From contig CM036197.1 in the NCBI GenBank assembly GCA_020631735.1, positions 47,105,880-47,169,879 of the forward strand: 64,000 nucleotides of DNA, written 5' to 3'. Shown here piece by piece: positions 46,952 through 58,104 of this stretch. This DNA comes from Saccharum officinarum. Its lineage: Eukaryota; Streptophyta; Magnoliopsida; Poales; Poaceae. Within the stretch, counting starts at the first letter, position 1. Every line of letters begins with the position of its first letter. A program made the position numbers and the translations under genes. The notes under the pieces are model-generated. The model ran no database searches. It was not told where the DNA came from and saw only the letters and a program-made list of their open reading frames with translations.

Positions 46952-49900
46952 TGTAACACCTCAAGTGTTTAGCTCCATAATTGCATTGCATTTGCATAAG
47001 CATAAGCATGCATCATGCATATTATTTTATGTGATGCAACAACTGTGATTGTTTTAGAAGTTTTATTTGGCTCACATCATGTGATACTTGATAGTTGGTG
47101 TGACAAAAAGGTAGAGTAGTCAATTATGTCCTACAACACCGTAGTTATACCTAGGGTAACTCTTGGAGCAAGGTTCATGTTGGCCAAAATTACTAAAATG
47201 CCCTCCAAGAGATGGTTGACCACCATTTGGCCCTAGGATGATCTAGTTTGACCAATTAAAAAGTCTATCTTAGAGACCTTGCATGGAGGAGCACCCTTAA
47301 GCAAAGTTGTAGGGAATTTTATGGGGAACAAAAGTCTCAATATGACCCTCTCATGAAATTGACCAGAACATGCTCAAAAATGGTCCACAAGTCAGCTTGA
47401 GTGGTGATCAACACTTAGAAAAATTCTAAGTCTGGAAATTTGGACTTTTCAGTTTCATTGTACCCCACTTTGACACCCTATAACTAACAAACCAGGCTAA
47501 ACCAGCCTTTGAGCCAATTGACAAAGTTGTTTTCCACACATAGCTCTACAACATTGTCAATATCACCATTACCTGGTTCTCAATAGTTTAGGAGATATAG
47601 TGTCAAGAAGTTAGGGTTTCAGTCGGCGTTTATCTCTGAAACTGCATTTCAGTTTTAAGGGGCACCACTTTGGAGCTCTGTAGTTTCAAATCTAGGCCGA
47701 ACCAGTCCAAACTCTAATTGACAAACTTGTAGTCCTCATGTAGCTCTACAACATTGCCAACAGCACCTATACCTGGTTCTCGCTGGATGAGGAGTAAAAT
47801 GAACTCAAAATCACTCTGTCAGTCACTGTTTCAGATGCGATTCAGTTAAGTCAGGCTTCGGCCATGACTGTCGTGGCCGACCGGCCGCAGGCTGTCGTCG
47901 ACGCGTGGCCACGCGGTGGCAGCCGTACGCCGGCCTTGGTCCCACCCGTCGGGTCGCGACGCCTTCAAGGACGCCACGAAGCCGGACCCTGTCCCTCACT
48001 CGCGCCTCTGCTTCCCTCTCGTCCTCTCCGAGCCAGGGCGGAGCACCGAGGTGCCTTTGCCGCCGTGCGACTTCCCCGCGCTCGTGCGCCGTCGTCATTG
48101 AGTCTCGACTCAATTCCTCCCGCCAGCAACCCCGCAGCATCTTCCTCTACCACCTCCACCGCTTTCCGGGCGCGTCTGAGCGAAGGTGAGGCCACCTTGC
48201 TCGCTTCCGCCGCCACGGTCGTGTTCGGGACCTCGCCGGAGTTTGAGGCCACCGTGGTTAGAGCGGCTCGGCCCTTCTCATCCCTCCCTTTTCCCGTAGT
48301 TAGCGTTCCAGTGACCTCGGGAAACTCAGAGCGGGCTTGGTTGAGGCGGTAGGGGCTCACCGTCGCCGGCGTACCGTCGCGCACCTCCACCGTGCCGCCA
48401 TGCCCGACGGCGAGCACCTTTCCATTGCTCCGCAGCCCCGTTCTTGCCACCAATCGTTGTAGTTCGATGACGTGGTCATGCTAGTCCGTCCAATTGCGTC
48501 GGCCGACTCACCGACGGCGAGCTCCGGCGACCGCAGCTCCGCCCTCCGCCGCCCTCTCGCTGACAAGTGGGGCCACCTGGTCAGTCGCACGCGCGCGTGG
48601 GCGGGAGCCGTGGCAGGCCGCGCGCGGGAGCGGGCCACGCCGCGAGTCTTGGGCCGCGTAGTTTCCCGGGCCGGCCCAGTCTAAAATGAGATCTTTTTCA
48701 TTTTTATTCATTTTGCTACAGAATTTTGGTTAAGTTTGGAAAATGTAGATCTAGGGTTTTACTTGCTCAAAAATCATGAGATAAATTTTGTTAGGATCTG
48801 CATGTGGTGTAGTATTTTAGAAAAATATGAGTTTGCTATGTGATGATTAGTTTTTGGGATATTTAAATAGGTCTTTGAAATGTGTTTTAAATCACATGCA
48901 AACTTGTTTAAATTATATTTTGCGTTTCAGTGTTCCAAAAATTATGAAATTTGGTGAGTAGGCTAATTTATACTTGCTCTAGCTTTGGTAAAAATTTGGG
49001 CAGTAGTGCTTAAGTACTTTTCAAATTATAATGCTATCTTGTTATTCTAGGAAATACTTAAATGAATTTTAGTAATTTTTCTACATGTGCAATGTTCTTA
49101 TAAATTTTTGGAGAATGTCTTGGTACCCTAGAGTGTCTAAGAAAATTAAGAAATCTGTTGTTTGACACTTTTGACTATGCTTTGTTATTTATACAAAAAT
49201 CAGCCTTTTTGGCTTGGGAATTTTGTGTAGGAAGTTCCTGTGAATAAATTGAGTTCAAAATTTTACAGTAGTCTCTTTTTGGGTCAGAGAGTCCCCTGTA
49301 ATTTTTGTAGAATTTTAGGAGCAGTTTACATACATGTTTGAAATTCCACTTAATTACTTAAGTAAATTAAGAAATGAGTTTAAATAAATATTCTAGGTGG
49401 GCACACCTTACTTTCTGGTGTTTTTGTGACCTTTGTGAACTTATAGTAGTATTAGTTTGGTCTTAGAGAATGTTTGCCCCATCAATAAATAATTAATCTT
49501 TGCAATTTTAGGTTTTCTGGACAGCTGATAGTATTTCTAGGTTTGACTTTGGATAAAGGTGGTTGCTGGAAAACTTGTAAATACCAAAATTGTAGTAAAA
49601 TTGATAAATTAGCTTGTGTCAAAATTTGGGAGAATTTGGCTTAGTAGTTTGGGAGTTGTTGCTGTTTTAAGTGACAGTCTAGAATTTGCTGCTCTCTGTT
49701 TAGAGAGGACAGATTCTGGAACTTGAGGAATGCAAAATGGAAAACTTAGGAATTAAGGGTTGAGGTCTGAAAATGACTTGTAAAGCATTTCATAAGCTTT
49801 CCAGATTGTCTTAGATCATATCTTTTGGAGTTAGGAATCTTCAGTTATGTCAGAATCTTTGAGCTGCTGTCCAGAATAACTTACTGTGGTAACCTAAATA

Positions 49901-51779
49901 ATGTCCCTCTTGTGTTTATTAGGTGTTAGGGCCTTATCCGAAGAGGAACAGCTGTATCTTAGGTTGAGTAGCTTAGGCAAGTACTTCTCCACCGGAGAAG
50001 AGATTTGCACATACTAATAAAATAACTTGAATAGAGTATTTTATTTCTGAAATGCATTTCATTCCGAGCATGTTGCACCCATTTATGCATTCATGATATT
50101 TATTGTGCATTCATGCAATAGGTGTACCGGAGGGAGTAACTCTCCTCGAATTCGAGCCTGTAATTCCGGAGGAGAACCAGGACCAGCAGGAGCCCGAGGA
50201 TCCAGCAGGCGAAGGAGACGCCGCTGAAGACTTGCCAGAGTGCCCTGACCACCGGCCTTCAACTTTTCTCAAAGGCAAGCCCCGGTGCATGCTGAACCTA
50301 CTGTTTTATAAATTAATCTTGAGTACTTTTATTTGTTTACTGTATTAAGTTATTGGAGTTATATGAAAACACTTGTTGCATTATACCTGTCCTTGTCCAG
50401 ATATCGTACTTAATCCTATTTTAGGTTTAGGCACGTGTCAATGCTTAGCCCTGCTTAGTACGGTAGAAGTCGGGTGATTTCCGGTCATCCGCGAGATGTA
50501 GGAAGGAGTCACGAGTGGCTGTATGGCTACCGTGGTGGAACCATGCTTTAAAATGAAATTGAGACCGGGCGGGAGTTCGATAGTACAGCCGCAAGACACT
50601 TCACGTCTTGGGTGTGGAGCTATGCCCGTCTGAGTCGTTTAAGGACCGATTCGCTGTACGTCCTTGAGTCATGTTGAACGCAGTCTAACACTTAGTTGGC
50701 CGGATAAGTCGTTCCGACCGCGAAGTCGAGTAGTATGGTTCAGGCCGGGAATCGAATGGTAGGTTGCATCTTGGAGGAGAGAAAGGATGTGCTTGGGGAC
50801 ATTGGCGTGAGACCAAGGGGGGGTTAGAGTCCCTATCACCTGGCAGAGTGTCGCCCTTGGGGACACGACATTATTCGGGCCCGCGATTCCTGAACTGTAC
50901 AAAAGATGACCTGAGCAGCCTTCGCCAGGCGTGACTCGGTGAGTGTTAGAAATACCCCTCCAGCTGGATAGGAATTCGATTTGAATCGCCGTCGCTCCCA
51001 GTTAGTGAGCACTTGACTTGAGCAACGGCAACGTAGATCTCATTAAATGAACTGGTGGTTAAGGGAATGATACAATGTTGCCACAATTCATACCTGCTCT
51101 GGATATAAAGATGATAATTATTTGATTATAATCAAGTGCATGTTTAGTACAGGTGCTAAGATAGATGACAGGTAAATGCTAAAAATAACTGCTAGTACAG
51201 GTTATAAGAATTTCAATTACTTATGCCTTTATGCAAAATGTTATGTCAGCTAGCCCCTTATGTAAGCCTTGCATAATCCTTGGTGTCATCTTATTTCTGG
51301 TTTTCGACGGGTAAGTCTAGCTGAGTACATTCTAGTACTCAGGGTTTATTCCCTCCTGTTACAGATGATATGCTCTATCAAGGCTTCTGCAAAACTTGTC
51401 TCCACCCTGCGGGTGAAGAAGACTAGATCACTTGGGCGTGATCATCTTTTATGTACTTTCCTCATGCTTTTGTGGGTTGTTGATCATCAAGACTGGCAGT
51501 AGTTAAACAACTGGTGTGCGTTTGCTTCCGCTACTTTTATAAACTTGGTTTGTAATAATTGCGACTCCGTTTGTGTAAACTTATTTCAGAACTACTTGTG
51601 AAATGTAACGTATGATGTTGTATGTTGAATGATGCGATCCTGGTTGTAAGCAAGTTGGTTTGAAATCCTTCGTGGTTTCGATTGACTACCGGGATTATAT
51701 GGGCTCAAGTTCGAAAATTTGAGCGCTTCGGTGCTTGTTTTTGTACTTGTGCTCTTATAATTTGGTCGGTTCTGTTACA
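46952..51779 (+). repeat. Chromovirus 3' LTR, 4828 bp
   Basis: Same length as the 5' LTR and about 99% identical by eye. Differences are mostly C/T and G/A transitions spread evenly (for example GATCTGG/GATCTAG near the start, CATTCCAG/CATTCTAG in the conserved box). Ends TGTTACA, followed by the AGAAT duplication. Confidence 0.93.
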
Positions 51780-51784
51780 AGAAT

Positions 51785-52277
51785 GGTTCAAACCTTGCTA
51801 CCTCCAAAACCCAACAAAAGAATCAAAATTCAAGCAATGTTAACACAATCAAGAGCAAGAAGCATGGAAAAAGATTATGCTATGGTTGTGGATTGTATGG
51901 ACACGAGTAGGCTAGGTGTCCACATAAGAGTTGGGCCGACAAGGTTGAAGCCGCCAAACAAAAAGCTTCTACCAAGATGGCTAAGCAAGCGAAGAGTGAT
52001 GAGCCAAGTGCTTGTCTCATGTGCAAGAAGTTGGGATATCATACCAAGAATTGCTCCTTGTACAAGGAGGCAAGAAAGAGAGCCCAAGTTACAACAAGAA
52101 GATGCTATGGATGCAATGAGACGGGGCACATGGTTGATAGGTGTCCCAACAAGCAAAACAGCATAGAGTAAATCAAGGACATATATGCTATGCTTGTAGG
52201 AGAAAGGGGCATCTAAGCTATGATTGCCCAAATAATGAAATTCCGAAGCTGAACACATTTGTTTATGATATTGTGCT
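51785..52277 (+). pseudogene. Copia-2 gag, 3' portion with CCHC knuckles
   Basis: The reading resumes after the chromovirus with three zinc-knuckle-like stretches. The first is CYGCGLYGHE near 51880. The second, CLMCKKLGYHTKNC near 52013-52054, has the spacing C-x2-C-x4-H-x4-C. The third is CYGCNETGHMVDRC near 52103-52145. Another decayed knuckle (GHLSYDC) follows an in-frame stop after NSIE (52169). These are typical of the gag nucleocapsid region of SIRE-type Copia elements. The gypsy LTR at 52278 ends the reading. Confidence 0.75.
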
Positions 52278-53870
52278 TATAACATCCTAGATGTTAAAAA
52301 GCAGCTAAAACATGATCATGAGCATCATCATGCATAACCATCAAGCATTTCTGCATAAATGCACCGTATGTTCAAGTGTAACATGCCTATGTTTCATGTG
52401 TTGCATAGTAAGGTTTCATATGTTGCATTTATATCACTTCCACGTTGCATTTATAATGTTTCATATGTTTCATTTATGATGTTTCCTGTGTTACTTAATA
52501 ATGTTTCATATGTTGCATAAAGATGTTTCATACACCATGTCCATGTTGCAATGTAATGTTTCATGTTGCATTACCATGTTTCATATGTTGCATTAAAGTG
52601 TTACATATGTTGCAAAAGTAGTGTTTCACATGTTTCATACATGCTCATATGTTTCAAGGTTATGTTTCACATGTACATAAAATGTTGTTACAAGTATCAA
52701 ATAGAGCTTAGTGATCTTTTGTTAATTTATATATATGAGGATATGCTTAAACAAATAAATTTTTTTGTCTAAATAAGCTTTGTAGTGCAATATGTGTGCT
52801 TTCTAATGAGATCAAAGTTTAATGATATTTATAAGTCAAATATGTTTAAAGTGGAGCACAAAAATTGGATCCTATAGCTAATTCCTATACTTGGTCATTT
52901 TGACTAAGTGTTATTCTTAGCTATAAAAGTTCAATTTTTGGTGATTAATTAAATAAACCTTTATAAATAAAATCTGTTCAAATTTTATTTCATTGCTTGA
53001 TAGGATATGTGAATTATGCTACTGTGTAAATAGTTGGTTTGTTGATTAATAATTGTTCTCTAATTAATTCCTAAAGAGGCTAAGCAAAATAGTTTTCAAA
53101 CCCTAACTCTGAACTTCATTTTAGTTTCAAAAATAGTTTCAAAGTGCCCTCCTTCTCTTGTAAAAATCTTCAAAACCTTTGAGTTTTTGGGGACTGTCCT
53201 TAAAGGGAAGTTGGAGATGGATGATCAAAGAGCAACTTTGCTTTTGGGGGATCATCGAGTTGTTTAGCTGAATCATGAGAAAGAAGGGGGTTAAAGATGA
53301 GGGTTCAGTCGAGAATAGTAACCCTGGTAGCTGCCTCTATGCTTGCTCTCCGCCGATCCCTCGCCGCCTGTTTTTGCCGCCTTACGCATGACCAACACGT
53401 AGCTGTTGCGGTGGCAACATCGCCAGCAGCTGCTGGACACTGTGAAGCTTCGCCAACGCTTTTATCTCACCAAGCCAGTCGCCATCTCCTTCCTCGCTTC
53501 TTCCACTCTACCGCCGGCAAGCTCCCTCCACCGACGTGATTAGTCATCGTCATAGCCACTTAGCCAAATTCCTTACGGGTGTAGGCTCGCCTCATTATTG
53601 CGCACCCACTGAGCTCGTTCACTTTGTCTAACTCTGCTAGAGCCGACCGGAGCCCTCCATCCCCTACCTCGGTGTGCGCAGCACCGCCGCATCGACCTTC
53701 CACGCTGGCAGTCTTGAGCGAGCTGATTCCTCTTCAACTGTCTACCAAATTAGGTCACGGTGAGCCCCTCCGTGCCTCCCATGACCCAAGAAGAGCAGGT
53801 CTTGCACCGTAGTGTCTATTTCACTGTTGTGCCACCGTGCGCAGCACCACCGATCCGCCTTAGCCACAGC
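52278..53870 (+). repeat. Gypsy family B LTR, left part
   Basis: Starts TATAACATCC (TG mutated to TA). It matches the minus-strand solo LTR at 14940-19350 over long stretches, including the GATGTTAAA start, CATCATCATGCATAACCATC, a TGTTTCA/TGTTGCA array (52370-52690) and a GC-rich block (53300-53870). It is interrupted at 53871 by Copia-1 and continues at 63282. Small ORFs here are repeat or GC-rich shadows. Confidence 0.8.
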
Positions 53871-54476
53871 TGAAAGTCCTATGTTTGGTGTTGGTAATTA
53901 GTGACAATGCCTAAGTACTAATCCTATGCCTAAGTTGTATGTAGCATATGAGGATTAGTACATTCCAAGGTTGGTGGCAAGATGGACATGGTGATCATGA
54001 TGGTCACACTTGGATTTGGACGCAACCCTATGTGATCAAGGCAAAGGTATATGCTTAAGGGTTGTATTTTAGTAACCAAGACACCTAGTGGGTGTGGTTA
54101 CATTATAGGATAGATAGCCGTACTATAAAGAGGGGAATGACGTGGCTATTGAACTCCTAAGTGCCTCTAGATGTGCATTTCATAATCATATGCATTTGGA
54201 TAGAACTAATAACGCCTCAAAAAATGATTGTGAAAATGCTAACACACTCACACATGACGAGATCACTTGTTGGTGTTGGCACATTTGCGAAGGCGATGAA
54301 GTTTGAGCGGTAGAGAGGGTTTGGGTCTCTCTCTCCCTCCCGCTGAGCTTGCGAGCGCGGGATTCAGGCATTTTTGAGAACTTGAAATGCCTATTTTTCC
54401 ACTACACCGGAAGTCCGGAAAAGAAATGGAGGCGAACGAAGGTCACAGAGGTGACCGAACGCTGAACCGGACACGG

Positions 54477-54905
54477 TCCTTGCATGACCGGACGCGTCCG
54501 GTCAGTGTTCAGTGTTTGCGTGTTTTTCAGTTCGATGATCGGATGCGAGGCGCGTCCGGTCACTGATGATCGGACGCGTCCGGTCGTTCAGGGAGCTTAC
54601 TAGACTCTAACCGGACGCTGGCACTGTCGCGTCCGGTCATGTTTCTTCAGCGCGTCCGGTCATTGTTTCGTTGAGCGCTGCTCAGGCGACCAGCGCGTCC
54701 GGTCATTCTCGGGACCAGCGTGTCCGATCGTTTCCAGCGCGTCCGGTCTACGCGATGAGCGCGTCCGGTCGTTGCTTCACAGTTAGCCGTTGCGCGACCG
54801 GTGCGTTCGGTCGTTTGGACCAGCGCGTCCGGTCAGTACTTCACGAGTTAGCTGTTGTGCGACTGGCGCGTCCGGTCAGTTGGACCAGCGCGTCCGGTCA
54901 GCACG
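54477..54905. repeat. GCGTCCGGTC array in Copia-1 U3
   Basis: I count 11 exact copies of GCGTCCGGTC plus variants (GCGTGTCCGATC, GTGCGTTCGGTC) within about 430 bp, irregularly spaced. One forms the perfect 18-bp palindrome GACCGGACGCGTCCGGTC. The array ends about 50 bp before the TATA box. ORFs here are repeat translations. Confidence 0.9.
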
Positions 54906-54951
54906 ATTTCGGCTGTTTAAGTTTCTAACGGCTCTATTCGAAGGGGTACGT

Positions 54952-54960
54952 CTATAAATA
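54952..54960 (+). promoter_or_regulatory. TATA box of Copia-1 LTR
   Basis: CTATAAATA, in the same relative place as in Copia-2, giving a predicted transcript start near 54985. Confidence 0.75.
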
Positions 54961-55862
54961 CTCGTTGGTCGGCTCAAGGCTCTTACTCTTGAACATTTGA
55001 CATACTTGTGAGCACTTTGAGCTAAGCAACTCCCCTCCCACTCATCTCTCTTGCTTCTTTGCATATTCGAAGTGAGATTGAGTGATCCAAGTGCATTTGC
55101 ATTGCGAGATTGCATCTAGTTGGCACTTGGTGGTTGATTTGCTACGGGATTCTTGTTTCTCTTGGTGGTTGCCGCCACCTAGACGGCTTGGAGCAGCTTG
55201 GAGGCATTGGCAAGAGTTGGTGTTTGTTCTTGGCCACCTCTGGTGATTGTGAGGGGTTTGTGCCTACCTCGGCGAAGCGCCAAAGGCAACATTAGTAAAT
55301 TGCTTCGTGTCATTGCAACCTTTTACCATTTGGTAGGTTCTTGTGGCGCCTTTTGAGAGGCTCGGTGTGTGACCGATTAGCCACCGAACCACGTGGTGAA
55401 GAGGGACACAACGGGGACTAGCGTGCCGGCAAGCACGTGAACCTCGGGATAAATCTTTGTGTCATCATTCTTATTGTGTTTGATCAATCCCGGTGGTTGT
55501 ATATTGTGGTATTCATCTCTTGATCATATTGATTGGTTGGCTCAATACTTCGCCCCTCGGTGATACCCTTCTAACTCTCTCTTGTATTAATTTCTTAGTT
55601 ACCTTGCTAGCTTGTTAGTGTAACTCTTAGCTTGAGTAGCTTGCTAGCTTTAGTTGTAGTTAAATTATACGGTTTGACTTGTGTGGTTGAGTGCAAATAT
55701 ACTAGAATTGTGAATTGGTTAGGTGGCTTGCAAACACCCCGTAGGCTAAGCAAAACTCGCATCTCGCTATTTATTTTATTGATAAACTTGTTTAGCTTGT
55801 CTTTGTAGAAAATTTTTTTAATAGGCTATTCACCCCCCCTCTAGCCATCAAGACCTTTCAAG

Positions 55863-55875
55863 TGGTATCAGAGCC
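55863..55875 (+). other. Copia-1 primer-binding site
   Basis: TGGTATCAGAGCC, two bases after the 5' LTR, matches the initiator-methionine tRNA primer site perfectly. Confidence 0.92.
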
Positions 55876-55914
55876 ATGGTCACCGTTTGTAAGGCTTAAC
55901 AACCTCGGTGTAAG

Positions 55915-58104
55915 ATGGCTCAAGTTATGTTCAACCATGTCGGGGGTAAGCCTCCATTCTTTGATGGTGTCACATCTTTTGATCATTGGAAAAGAAAGAT
56001 GAAGCAATATCTTGGCTCTCTTCATGAGAACATTTGGGAGGTGACACACCATGATTATGCTATCATTGATCCCGACAACCTCACCAACAATGACCGCATC
56101 AACAACCAATGCAACACTATAGCTCTCAATACTCTCTACAATGGGATTGATGCAAAGGTCTTTGAGCAAATCAAGGATCTTAAAATGGCAAGTAAAGTAT
56201 GGACAAGATTAGAGGAAACATATGAGGACACTTCAATGGTAAAGTGTGCCAAACTATATATGCTCAAGGACAAGTTCTCCACTTTCAAGATGAAGGATGA
56301 TGAATCCATCCTGGAGATGTTCTATAGGCTCCAAGTCATTGTCAATGATCTCAAGGGGCTTGAGGAGAAGGTTGAGGACAAGGACTTCTCCCATAAGTTC
56401 TTGATGTGTTTACCCAAGAAGTTTGCTACCTTGAGAAGAATGATCTTTAGAGAGGGATTGGACAAGGTCAAACCAACCGATGTGCTTGGAGATATAATGA
56501 CTGATGCCCAATACAATGATGATGAAGATGAGGTAGAAGAGAAGAAGGAGACCAAGGTCAAGCAAGAGAAACCCATTGCATTCAAGGCTTCATCCTCTAA
56601 GGGCAAGAGCAAAGTGGAGAGTGATGATGATGATCCATTCGATGATGAGACCATGGCCCTCCTTGTGCATAAGATGGGAAGGTTCATGAAGAAGAAAGGA
56701 TATGGGGCAAGAAAGAGAAGAGACATTATAAAGGCAAAGACCCTTTGCTACAATTACAATAGCCCCGATCACATAGTGGCGGATTGCCCCTATGAAGATA
56801 AGAGATTTCATAATGGGGACTTGAAGCTCAAGAAGAACAAGAAGGAAAAGAAGGAGAAGAAAGCAAAGAAGAGCTTCACATTTAATAAGAAGAAGACGGG
56901 TGGTGGTTATGTGGTCACTTGGGATAGTGACAACTCCGATAGTGATGATGATGAAAGCTCTAGTGATGATGAGAGGACCACTCGGCGAGCCATTGCAAAC
57001 ATCGCCCTCTCCAACAAGCCATCCATCTTCGACACTTCATCAACATGCCTTATGGCCAAGCCTACAAAGGTAAAATATGATGATAGTGATGATGATTCTT
57101 GTGCTAGTGATGATTGTAGGAGTGATGATGAGGAGGATGAGGACTACTCCAAGGATGATCTATTGGGCATAATAGATCAAATGAGCAAGGGCTACAAGAG
57201 GACAACCAAGAAATGCAAAATCTTGGAACAAGAGCTCATTGCCAAGAGCAATGAAAATGATGCCTTGATGGAGTAGCTTGTTGCTCTCAAAAAGAGTAAG
57301 GTGTGCAAAGGAATTGAACAAGAGCTCAAAGCTCTTAGAAAATCCTTTGATGAGCTAGAGGCTTCTCATGAGTGTCTAAAAGAAGACCACGAGGATCTTG
57401 AAATTGCTCACACTAGGCTTAAGGAAGCCCACTCCACTCTACTTGAGCTCATCAAGGAAAAGGACCTCAAGTTGGAGAAGCTCATGAAGGAAGCTAAGGA
57501 GGAGCAAGTGATTGTCACTTGTGACATTGGACTAACATGTGATATTATTGATGATTCTTTATTTGTTGGTCCTACTAATGCTTCATGTAGCTCATCATCA
57601 TCCACCACAACCAACCCTATCTCTACTACTAGTGATTCATCACTTATGGTTGAGAATAAGACTCTCAAGAGAGAGGTGGATGATCTCACCCGTGCATTAG
57701 GCAATGCCTATGGTGGGGATGCCCGCTTGCTAAAATACTTGGGTAGCCAAAGGTTCTCTCTTAACAAAGAGGGTTTGGGCTATACTCCCAAGAAGGGCAA
57801 AGTGGCCTTTGCTACTCTAAAGCCTCGCTTTGTAAAGGGCAATGGTCGTTATTGCAATAGATGCAAGCAAGTTGGGCATCTAGAGATTAATTGCAATAAA
57901 ATGAACAAGAACAAGAAAAATGCTAATGTACCTTACATTCCTTTTGATTCTTGTTATGTGCTTACCAAGGGTGAGAAAGGTGTGCATGCTAGGTTTGTTG
58001 GTACACCAATTATGGGCCCAAAGAAGAAGGCTATTTAGGTACCAAAGAGCTTAGTGACTAACCTACAAGGACCCAAACAAGTATGGGTACCTAAGAAACA
58101 TTAA
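55915..58104 (+). pseudogene. Copia-1 gag, broken by stops
   Basis: From the ATG (MAQVMFNHVGGKPPFFDG) one frame runs through a Ty1/copia gag domain (TFKMKDDESILEMFYRLQVI; FLMCLPKKFATLRRMIFREG). It then passes through a lysine-rich and aspartate/serine-rich linker, one CCHC-like stretch (CYNYNSPDHIVADC), a coiled coil from 57301 (ALRKSFDELEASHECLKEDH) and a second knuckle CNRCKQVGHLEINC near 57860. In-frame stops at 57274 (TAG), 58036 (TAG) and 58102 (TAA) interrupt it. Pol continues in the same frame, so the ancestor probably had a single gag-pol ORF. Nucleocapsid-type function is expected in intact relatives. Confidence 0.88.

Larger units (their letters stand above)
42550..46956 (+). pseudogene. 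Chromovirus gag-pol with two amber codons
   Basis: One frame from the ATG at 42550 to a TAA at 46954, which lies inside the first bases of the 3' LTR. It is interrupted by TAG at 42595 (codon 16) and TAG at 45559 (between RNase H and integrase). Numbering from 42634: gag with [10 protein letters not shown] and [13 protein letters not shown] knuckle [14 protein letters not shown] near 285, protease [11 protein letters not shown] near 342, RT catalytic FIDDILVYS near 658-666, RNase [12 protein letters not shown] near 804. After 45562 come an HHCC zinc finger ending CDTCC, integrase core with MDFIVDLP, SDRGPQF and TSGQTERVNQ, the GPF motif RYVGPFQI, and a chromodomain (about 46735-46905). In active relatives this yields the polyprotein for particle assembly, reverse transcription and integration. 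The ambers make this copy defective unless read through. Confidence 0.93.
35679..51779 (+). mobile_element. Chromovirus (Ty3/gypsy, Tekay/Del-like) with H3-tail ORF
   Basis: Complete 16,101-bp element. Both LTRs are 4828 bp (35679-40506 and 46952-51779), run TGTAACACC to TGTTACA, and are flanked by a perfect AGAAT duplication (35674-35678, 51780-51784). Internal order: primer-binding site, H3-tail-like ORF1 (41280-41888), gag-protease-RT-RNase H-integrase-chromodomain (42550-46956), polypurine tract. My hand comparison of the LTRs found about 46 substitutions, mostly transitions, and no length difference (about 1%). At 1.3e-8 substitutions per site per year that is about 0.4 My. The clade is inferred from the long LTRs and integrase chromodomain. 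Confidence 0.93.
28609..52277 (+). mobile_element. Copia-2: SIRE-type Ty1/copia element, nested and partial
   Basis: Starts TGAAAGTGC. Its 5' LTR is about 1983 bp once the inserted solo LTR is removed (28609-30143 plus 33840-34287), close to the 1990 bp of Copia-1. A primer-binding site TGGTATCAAAGC lies at 34290. Gag remains follow at 34381-35678 and resume at 51785-52277 beyond the chromovirus. Another gypsy LTR cuts it at 52278, so its pol and 3' LTR, if present, lie beyond the window. Confidence 0.8.
53871..55860 (+). repeat. Copia-1 5' LTR, 1990 bp
   Basis: Inverted termini TGAAAGTC and GACCTTTCA. U3 carries the GCGTCCGGTC array; a TATA box is at 54952. The 3' copy retains only the first 804 bp. 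Confidence 0.92.

Noticed and set aside
52563..52772. ORF with many Cys, His and Tyr residues
   Set aside because: Translation of the TGTTTCA/TGTTGCA heptamer array.
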